From Bacteroidales bacterium (lineage in GTDB: Bacteria; Bacteroidota; Bacteroidia; Bacteroidales; VadinHA17), in contig JAHYJA010000013.1 in the NCBI GenBank assembly GCA_019429325.1, positions 1-36,754 on the forward strand: 36,754 nucleotides of DNA, given 5' to 3'. This document shows, one piece after another, positions 31,628-36,754 of this stretch. The notes under the pieces were generated by a model that did not search any database, had not been told where the DNA came from, and saw nothing but the letters and a program-made list of their open reading frames with translations. Numbering within the stretch: position 1 is the stretch's first letter; the number at the start of each line of letters is the position of its first letter. The position numbers and the translations under genes were made by a program.

Positions 31628-33088
31628 TCATGCCTCAGGGATATTCCTGAGGACCTCTGTCAGCAGATCCCAGAACATCTGAACGGTTTTAATCTCAATT
31701 TTCTCATCAGGTGTGTGGGCTCCCCTTATGGTGGGCCCGAATGAGATCATGTCGATGCCCTCAAATTTCTCATAGATCAGGCCGCATTCAAGACCGGCAT
31801 GTATGGCCCTGACCATGGGCTCTTTCCCGAAAAGTCTCAGATAAGACTCACGGGTGATCCTGAGTATCTCCGACCTGAGGCTGGGCTTCCAGCCGGGATA
31901 GCCATCAGAATGTTCAACTCCGGCACCGGCCAGTTTGAGGCATGAAGCAACGGTTGCCGCGGCATCGGCTTTTGCTGATGCCAGAGAGCTTCTCTGCGTA
32001 GTAACTATCTTTATGGTATCATCATCGCTGAACCTGATAGAAGCCAGATTGGTGGATGTCTCCACCAGATCCTCCATTTCCGCCGACCATGCAATAACAC
32101 CATGCGGACAGCAGGTGATGGCATCAAGGAGCCTGGTTTGTGTCTTTTTATCAAGAGAAAGGGCGGGACTCTCCACAACTTTGATCGTAATCTTCATTTC
32201 CTTCTCAACGGATCCGAATTCGGCAGACATATCGGTCTGGATAAAATCGACAGTTCTTCTTATCTGATCAGCAAGTGATTCGTCAAACAGAATCTCCGAG
32301 AAGGCTTCCCGGGGGATAGCGTTTCGGAGATTGCCGCCGTCGAATCTGCTGATGGAAATATCATACTGATTGGAGAGGGTTCGCAAGAGCCTGTTCATCA
32401 GCTTTATTGCATTGGCGTAGCCTTTGTGTATCTCGTCTCCCGAATGGCCCCCGTGCAAGCCGCTAATCGAGATCTCAAATGCACTGAGCTCCCTGCTTAC
32501 ACTAACCGGATCATATTTAAGTGTTCCAACTGTGTCCATTCCTCCGGCACAGCCGATAAAGAGAATACCTTCATCTTCCGAATCGAGGTTCAGCAGTATC
32601 CTGCCGCTAAAAAAGCCGGGATTAAGGTTTGTTGCACCCGTCATGCCAGTCTCTTCATCAACTGTAAAAAGAGCTTCTATTCTTCCTGCTTTCAGCGTTT
32701 TGTCAGCGAGGATCGCCAGCTGTGCGGCAATACCTATACCGTCGTCTGCTCCAAGTGTGGTTACCCCGGCCGTTACCCATCCTCCTTCGATAAGCGGTTT
32801 GATGGGATCTGAAGACCAGTTGTGATGGTAATCAGAGTTCTTTTCTCCCACCATATCCATGTGACTCTGGAGAACGACGGTTTTTCTGTTTTCCATTCCG
32901 GGGCAGGCAGACCTGACAATAAGTATGTTTCCTACACTGTCCTCTTTTGATTCAAGCCTGTGCTTTTTTGCAAAACTGAGAAGATACTTCCGGATCTTTT
33001 CCTCATTCCTGCTCAGTCGTGGTATTTTACAGATCTCTTCAAAAAATGTCCAGACCGGTGCCGGATTCAATTCAGCCAGTAAACTCAT
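31628..33088 (-). CDS. pepD: Aminoacyl-histidine dipeptidase (PepD type)
   Basis: M20-family zinc dipeptidase that cleaves Xaa-His and similar dipeptides. With the ATG at 33088 it is 486 residues, the family length. An alternative start at 33118 would use TTG and add MCITQNHTAL with no family match, so I prefer 33088. Metal and catalytic motifs: QSHMDMVGEKN (H and the catalytic D), LGADDGIGIAAQLA, DEETGMTGATNLNPG (E-E pair), LLNLDSEDEG and HSGDEIHKGYANAI. C-terminal RAIHAGLECGLIYEKF and ISFGPTIRGAHTPDEKIEI (HTPDE) complete the site. It is convergent with rubredoxin. The name is by homology; the substrate is not proven. Confidence 0.9.
   Translation of the reverse strand: MSLLAELNPAPVWTFFEEICKIPRLSRNEEKIRKYLLSFAKKHRLESKEDSVGNILIVRSACPGMENRKTVVLQSHMDMVGEKNSDYHHNWSSDPIKPLIEGGWVTAGVTTLGADDGIGIAAQLAILADKTLKAGRIEALFTVDEETGMTGATNLNPGFFSGRILLNLDSEDEGILFIGCAGGMDTVGTLKYDPVSVSRELSAFEISISGLHGGHSGDEIHKGYANAIKLMNRLLRTLSNQYDISISRFDGGNLRNAIPREAFSEILFDESLADQIRRTVDFIQTDMSAEFGSVEKEMKITIKVVESPALSLDKKTQTRLLDAITCCPHGVIAWSAEMEDLVETSTNLASIRFSDDDTIKIVTTQRSSLASAKADAAATVASCLKLAGAGVEHSDGYPGWKPSLRSEILRITRESYLRLFGKEPMVRAIHAGLECGLIYEKFEGIDMISFGPTIRGAHTPDEKIEIKTVQMFWDLLTEVLRNIPEA
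31633..31652. terminator. Hairpin at the pepD 3-prime end
   Basis: CCTCAGG (31633-31639) and CCTGAGG (31646-31652) form a perfect 7-base stem with a 6-base loop, inside the last codons of pepD and downstream of the convergent rubredoxin gene. No T-tract follows. It may help end the citrate lyase-rubredoxin transcript. Confidence 0.3.
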
Positions 33089-33193
33089 GAGCGCAGTGTG
33101 ATTTTGAGTAATGCACAAAAATAGTCTTTTTAATCGAACCGGAGAGGGCTTCCTGCCGGGAATGTCATGAATGCAGGAGCCGCTAAGAAGGAG

Positions 33194-33249
33194 GGGGAGA
33201 AAGGGAGAAGGGGAGAAGGGGAGAAGGGGAGAAGGGGAGAAGGGGAGAA
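33194..33249. repeat. 8-bp tandem repeat GGGGAGAA
   Basis: Five perfect GGGGAGAA copies in a row (33210-33249), with two imperfect copies before them (33194-33209). It lies 61 bases upstream of the dehydrogenase ATG and 105 bases upstream of pepD. Such a tract can gain or lose copies by slippage and change promoter spacing. Confidence 0.95.
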
Positions 33250-33310
33250 GTAATTTTTTTTAATTATCTTTCTACCTGATTCAGTTAATTTATAATGTAA
33301 AAATATCTAT

Positions 33311-34507
33311 ATGGCTAAGCGGAAAATTGTAACACTGCCGGGAGATGGCATCGGTAAGATAGTACTTGACCAGGCGCTAAGGGTTCTTGATGCGGCCGGC
33401 TTTGATGCCGATTACCTTCATGGTGACATCGGCTGGGAATTCTGGTGCAGGGAAGGTAATCCTTTGCCGCAAAGGACCCTTGAACTGATCGGAGAGCATA
33501 AAGTTGCACTCTTCGGTGCCATAACATCAAAGCCCGCCGAGGAAGCATATGCTGAGTTAGATCCCGGACTAAGGGACAAAGGATTCAAATACTCCAGTCC
33601 GATAGTGGGATTACGGCAGTATTACAACCTCGACATATGCGTAAGGCCATGCCGGTCATACAAGGGCAATCCTCTCAATTTCATACGAAGAGGGAAAGGC
33701 AGCACAATCGAGGAACCTCTTGTTGATGTTGTGATCTTCCGTCAGAACACTGAAGGGCTTTATTCTGGTGTAGAATGGACAAATCCGCCACCGCAGGTTT
33801 ACCAGGCACTGATGACTCATCCGAAATTTGCCCGAAATTTCGGGAAGGTAGCGCCGGAAGAATTATCAATTTCAACAAGAATATTCACCCGCAAAGCTAC
33901 AGAAAGGATCATCACAGCTGCCTTTGACCATGCCGTCAGCTACGGATATAAATCGGTTACCCTTTGTGAGAAGCCGAATGTGATAAGGGAGACATCTGGC
34001 CTGATGTGGAGGTTAGCGAAGGAGATTCAGAAAAGAGAGTTCCCTGGTATTCAGCTATACAATACAAATATTGATGCTCAGATGATGTGGCTGACGAAGA
34101 ACCCTGAGGAATACGGCGTTATCGTTGCCGGGAACATGTTCGGGGATATTGTTTCAGACGCTTTTGCAGGACTGATCGGAGGTCTGGGTTTCGCATGCAG
34201 CGCCCAGTTCTCGTCGGATGGTATTGCAGTGTTTGAACCAACACACGGTTCGGCGCCCAAATATGCGGATTATGAGGTTCCCATTGTCAATCCGACGGCA
34301 ATGATCGAATCGGCATGCATGATGCTCGATTACATTGGTGAGGCTGGCATTGCTTCCACAATAAGGAAAGCGATCGCCTCTGTGATAGAAGAGGGAAGGG
34401 TAAAGACCTACGATATGATGAAGCTCCCGGGCAGACCCGATGTGATTCAGAATGGTGCCGCATCGACCGTTCGGATGACCGACGCAATCATCTCTAAACT
34501 TAACTGA
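33311..34507 (+). CDS. Isocitrate/isopropylmalate dehydrogenase-family enzyme
   Basis: A 398-residue beta-decarboxylating dehydrogenase. The N-terminus KRKIVTLPGDGIGK, FRQNTEGLYSGVEW (phospho-tyrosine-loop-like segment), CEKPNVIRETSG, NTNIDAQMMWLTKNPEEYGV and AGNMFGDIVSDAFAGLIGG are family motifs. The coenzyme region reads EPTHGSAPKYADY; the K-Y pair corresponds to K344/Y345 of E. coli isocitrate dehydrogenase, which favours NADP+, but the following TYDMMKL has Lys where that enzyme has R395. I favour isocitrate as substrate by context and motif; isopropylmalate or homoisocitrate cannot be excluded. It follows an 8-bp tandem repeat. Confidence 0.8.
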   Translation: MAKRKIVTLPGDGIGKIVLDQALRVLDAAGFDADYLHGDIGWEFWCREGNPLPQRTLELIGEHKVALFGAITSKPAEEAYAELDPGLRDKGFKYSSPIVGLRQYYNLDICVRPCRSYKGNPLNFIRRGKGSTIEEPLVDVVIFRQNTEGLYSGVEWTNPPPQVYQALMTHPKFARNFGKVAPEELSISTRIFTRKATERIITAAFDHAVSYGYKSVTLCEKPNVIRETSGLMWRLAKEIQKREFPGIQLYNTNIDAQMMWLTKNPEEYGVIVAGNMFGDIVSDAFAGLIGGLGFACSAQFSSDGIAVFEPTHGSAPKYADYEVPIVNPTAMIESACMMLDYIGEAGIASTIRKAIASVIEEGRVKTYDMMKLPGRPDVIQNGAASTVRMTDAIISKLN

Positions 34508-34890
34508 ATTAAGGGCATCTCTAAAAACTCATTGTCAATATATATGCCTGATTGTTAATAACATAAGGTTGATTTTATTGATTATGTGTAATTATTTAGC
34601 TGGTCTATAAAGATAGGATAATATTAATCAACCAGCTTTTAATGGGATAGAATTTAAAAACACAAGTCCTATTAACAATTTCGTGATGCTGCTGTTGATA
34701 AGTTGCAGTTTTTCAATGATTTTATGTGCCTGAGATTGCAGTATTTCCACATACGGCAAAACTAATCCTTAAATAATCGCTTCCTGGGCAGACAAAATTC
34801 CAAAATGCATGGATATGAACAATTTGAGCCATTGGCATTGTATAACTTTTAATGTAAAAACTTGTTTTATAGGATATTCCCTTTGTATTT
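34508..34890. other. AT-rich gap upstream of the IS66 remnant
   Basis: This 383-base, AT-rich gap has no convincing gene. It holds short inverted repeats (GGTTGATT 34567-34574 / AATCAACC 34626-34633; AGCTGGT 34598-34604 / ACCAGCT 34631-34637). The left boundary of the IS66 element probably lies here but could not be fixed. A TATTTTTG at 34886-34893 (TAnnTTTG exact) overlaps the first codon of the transposase frame. Confidence 0.5.
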
Positions 34891-36119
34891 TTGATAAAAA
34901 AAGTTTTGGTCAAAGATTTAACCATACGAGTTTTAATCAAGAGGGTCGAAGAACTAGACAGGAGGGTAGATGATCTTGAAAAAGAGAACAAAATCCTGCG
35001 TCATGAAAATGCTATACTGAAAGCGGATAATGCCGGGCTAAAGGCGGAGGTCTCAGATTTAAGGGCACGTTTAGAAAGCAATAGTCATAATAGCAACAAG
35101 CCGCCATCGAGTGACGGGTATAAAAAGCAAACTATAAAACCCGGATTGCCAAAAGGTAAAGGCAGCAGTCAGGGTGGGCAACAAGGGCATAAAGGCAATA
35201 CCTTACAACAAGTTGAATCTCCCGATGAAATAGTCCCTTGCGTACCTGATATCTGCACCTGTGGACATAAGTTTAAAAAGGATCAGTTAATACTGGCAGA
35301 AAAGCGGCAGGTTTTTGATCTTCCACAGCCTAAGTTGGAAATCACCGAATACCAGATATTTAAAGCTTACTGCCCCACATGCGGTAAAGAGCACAAAGGA
35401 ATTGCCCCTGAAGGTGTCAATGCTCCGGCACAATACGGGAACAAGGTAAAAGCATTTGCTGTATTGCTGAACGTGCACTATAAGCTTCCATTCAAAAAGA
35501 TACAACTATTGTTCAGCGATCTGTTTGGTTATCCGATAAACGAGTCAACTATTAGCCAGGCCGGAGAGAGATGTTACGAAAAGCTTGAAGAGAGTGAAAG
35601 GATAATCAAGTCGAAAATAATTGCTGAAAATGTTGTCCATGCTGATGAAACAGGTCTTCGCACAGCAGGGAAGCTGCACTGGTTGCACACGGCAACCACC
35701 CGTTTATATACTTACCTGTTTGTACACGAAAAACGGGGGGCTGGTGCAATACAAAGCAATAAGTCCGTACTGCTCGATTATATTGGCTGGCTCGTTCATG
35801 ATTGCCGGGGCAGTTATTTTAACAAGGCAGATACAAGCGGACTCCGGGAAGGAACCTTGTCGAACGCCTGATCAGGGAAAAGGATGCTGTGCTTGCATTT
35901 GCTTTCAATGAGGGAGTGCCGTTTACAAACAATCTTGCCGAAAGGGACATAAGACCTGCCAAGGTCAAACAGAAAATATCAAATTGCTTTCGTACGTTCA
36001 AAGGAGCTGAAATATATGCCAGAATAGAAGGCTTTATTTCCACAGCGAGAAAAAATAACCGCTCCGTCTTTTCAGAATTATGCGCTACCTTTGAGGGACA
36101 CAATTTTATTACAGCTTAA
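34891..36119 (+). pseudogene. IS66-type transposase with internal deletion
   Basis: IS66 transposase (TnpC-like) that has lost an internal piece. Residues 1-60 of the first frame form a leucine-zipper coiled coil (KRVEELDRRVDDLEKENKIL); then the NSNKPPSSDG motif, a zinc-finger-like segment (CTCGHKF), and DDE-domain pieces VHADETGLR (first D) and VHDCRGSYF (second D), which ends at 35820. The frame then runs into 17 unrelated residues and a stop at 35869-35871. From 35829 another frame resumes true homology: RYKRTPGRNLVERL, then VPFTNNLAERDIRPAKVKQK (catalytic E) and GFISTARK to 36119. About 90-100 residues normally between these parts are missing. Start uncertain (TTG at 34891; no ATG available). 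Confidence 0.85.
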
Positions 36120-36132
36120 ATACAGCTAAACA

Positions 36133-36251
36133 GTTACCTTTAATCAAAATTTTGAACATATTCGTCAAACTCATCGTTTTTTGACGAATGACCCCGCAGA
36201 ACATGCCAACAAGTTTGCCGGTTTGACCTGTTACATATAATTAAAGGTAAC
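36133..36251. repeat. 12-bp inverted repeat with nested 9-bp hairpin
   Basis: GTTACCTTTAAT (36133-36144) and ATTAAAGGTAAC (36240-36251) are perfect complements 95 bases apart, just after the IS66 remnant. Inside lies a second perfect pair, TTCGTCAAA (36161-36169) / TTTGACGAA (36180-36188). They could mark the right end of an element or a structured RNA. Confidence 0.7.
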
Positions 36252-36259
36252 AAAATCCG

Positions 36260-36294
36260 AAAAGGGCCGGATTAAGACAAAACGGCCCTTTTTT
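36260..36294 (+). terminator. Intrinsic terminator downstream of the IS66 remnant
   Basis: AAAAGGGCCG (36260-36269) and CGGCCCTTTT (36283-36292) pair perfectly, with a 13-base loop and a T-run to 36294. The sequence is close to symmetric, so it could work in both directions. Confidence 0.85.
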
Positions 36295-36462
36295 GATTTG
36301 GAACGGAAGGTTTGATTGAGTAATTTCACCTGCGAAATATATGTTCTTTAAACTTGTCGGGCCCTGCTGTTTCAATAGAAAACATGTTACAATAAGAAGC
36401 TTAAAAAAGTGGCTTAAATAAATGAATGACAACAATATACAGAGAAATATGCATGGGACTGA

Positions 36463-36495
36463 CGGGGCGGAAGCATGCCCCGCCGGAAGGCGGGG
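36463..36495. repeat. GC-rich hairpin with alternative pairing
   Basis: CCCCGCC (36478-36484), loop GGAA, GGCGGGG (36489-36495) is a perfect 7-base stem. An upstream GGGGC (36463-36467) can instead pair with GCCCC (36477-36481), so the two structures exclude each other. Confidence 0.65.
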
Positions 36496-36754
36496 AAGAT
36501 AAAAGACAAAAGTAAAAAGGCATGAAAAAGCTGGCAGTCGAAGCAAAACGGAGATTCCGTGGAGCGGAAAGCGCGGAACACGGGGCAATAACTAATAGCT
36601 TCTTTCTTCGGTCTTCGGTTCCGCTGATATTGTATCGGGATGTGGCAGCCGAAGCTTGAAAAGCCGATAATAGTTTTTCGCGAAACAGGCATCGCCGCGT
36701 TCGTTGGTATAGGCATTACGCGATGTCTCTTTGAATATGAACATGAACAAGCCT

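Larger units (their letters stand above)
36120..36754. other. Right-end non-coding stretch, possibly mobile-element DNA
   Basis: These 635 bases hold no gene I can support. In order: the 12-bp inverted repeat, a strong terminator (36260-36294), a GC-rich hairpin with two alternative pairings (36463-36495), and a possible 45-residue plus-strand frame (36522-36659, begins MKKLAVEAKRRF). The last bases could be the start of a gene leaving the window: ATGAACATGAACAAGCCT from 36737, after an octamer (TCTCTTTG) resembling TAnnTTTG. The minus-strand frames here read as low-complexity, Phe/Cys/Pro-rich shadows. Confidence 0.45.

Noticed and set aside
32424-32825. Plus-strand open frames opposite pepD
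   Set aside because: They lie wholly within pepD on the other strand and show no recognisable motif; coding bias belongs to pepD.
33089-33118. Longer pepD start
   Set aside because: It needs a TTG codon and adds ten residues without family similarity; the ATG at 33088 fits the PepD N-terminus.
34722-34991. Minus-strand frame before the IS66 remnant
   Set aside because: It overlaps the start of the transposase coiled coil and has no recognisable content.
36241-36716. Two minus-strand frames at the right end
   Set aside because: They run over an intrinsic terminator and GC-rich hairpins, are rich in Phe, Cys and Pro, and match nothing I recognise.

Overview
The window looks like a chromosomal segment of an anaerobic or facultative member of the Bacteroidota, probably Bacteroidales-like. 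The evidence is a type IX secretion (T9SS) type B C-terminal domain on a large secreted protein, an OmpP1/FadL-type outer-membrane protein, several candidate promoters of the Bacteroidota form TTTG-N18-TAnnTTTG, few clear Shine-Dalgarno sequences, and an aroQ-pyk pair divergent from xerD. No tRNA, rRNA or CRISPR array was seen.

Layout. (1) 1-2895: xerD, cut by the left edge on the minus strand, faces aroQ-pyk. (2) 2951-7283: a DUF6702-type protein, a T9SS-sorted 872-residue protein and a TPR protein, all on the plus strand. (3) 7300-10858, minus: nth (endonuclease III), then a large soluble hybrid histidine kinase. (4) 10925-12963: aroB-aroC, giving three shikimate-pathway genes in the window together with aroQ. 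(5) 13006-16998, minus: an unrecognised protein, a POTRA/beta-barrel outer-membrane protein and tilS, tightly packed. (6) 17111-18586, minus: proS. (7) 18587-21891: an intergenic inverted repeat, a Tyr-rich/Ser-rich lipoprotein and an OmpP1/FadL-like protein. (8) 21953-25311, minus: larC-larE-larB-wbqC, the nickel-pincer-nucleotide cofactor genes, without larA in the window. (9) 25485-31596, plus: a Tat-type DUF362 protein, a NapH-NapG-like iron-sulfur membrane fusion, methylmalonyl-CoA epimerase, a CitD-CitE citrate lyase fusion, CitF and a small rubredoxin gene. (10) 31628-33088, minus: PepD-type dipeptidase. (11) 33311-34507: an isocitrate/isopropylmalate dehydrogenase-family enzyme behind an 8-bp tandem repeat. 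(12) 34508-36754: an internally deleted IS66-type transposase, then a hairpin-rich stretch with no convincing gene, possibly the edge of another mobile element.

How it fits together. The most distinctive part is 22-31.6 kb. There a Ni-cofactor pathway diverges from a redox/iron-sulfur module, which is followed by citrate-cleavage enzymes of fermentative metabolism. The divergent promoters in the 173-bp gap between larC and the DUF362 gene nearly interleave, so the two modules could share control; that is inference. No wholly new system is demonstrated. The best leads are the CitD-CitE fusion without visible maturation genes, the NapH/NapG fusion with an internal twin-arginine segment, and the larA-less lar cluster beside it.
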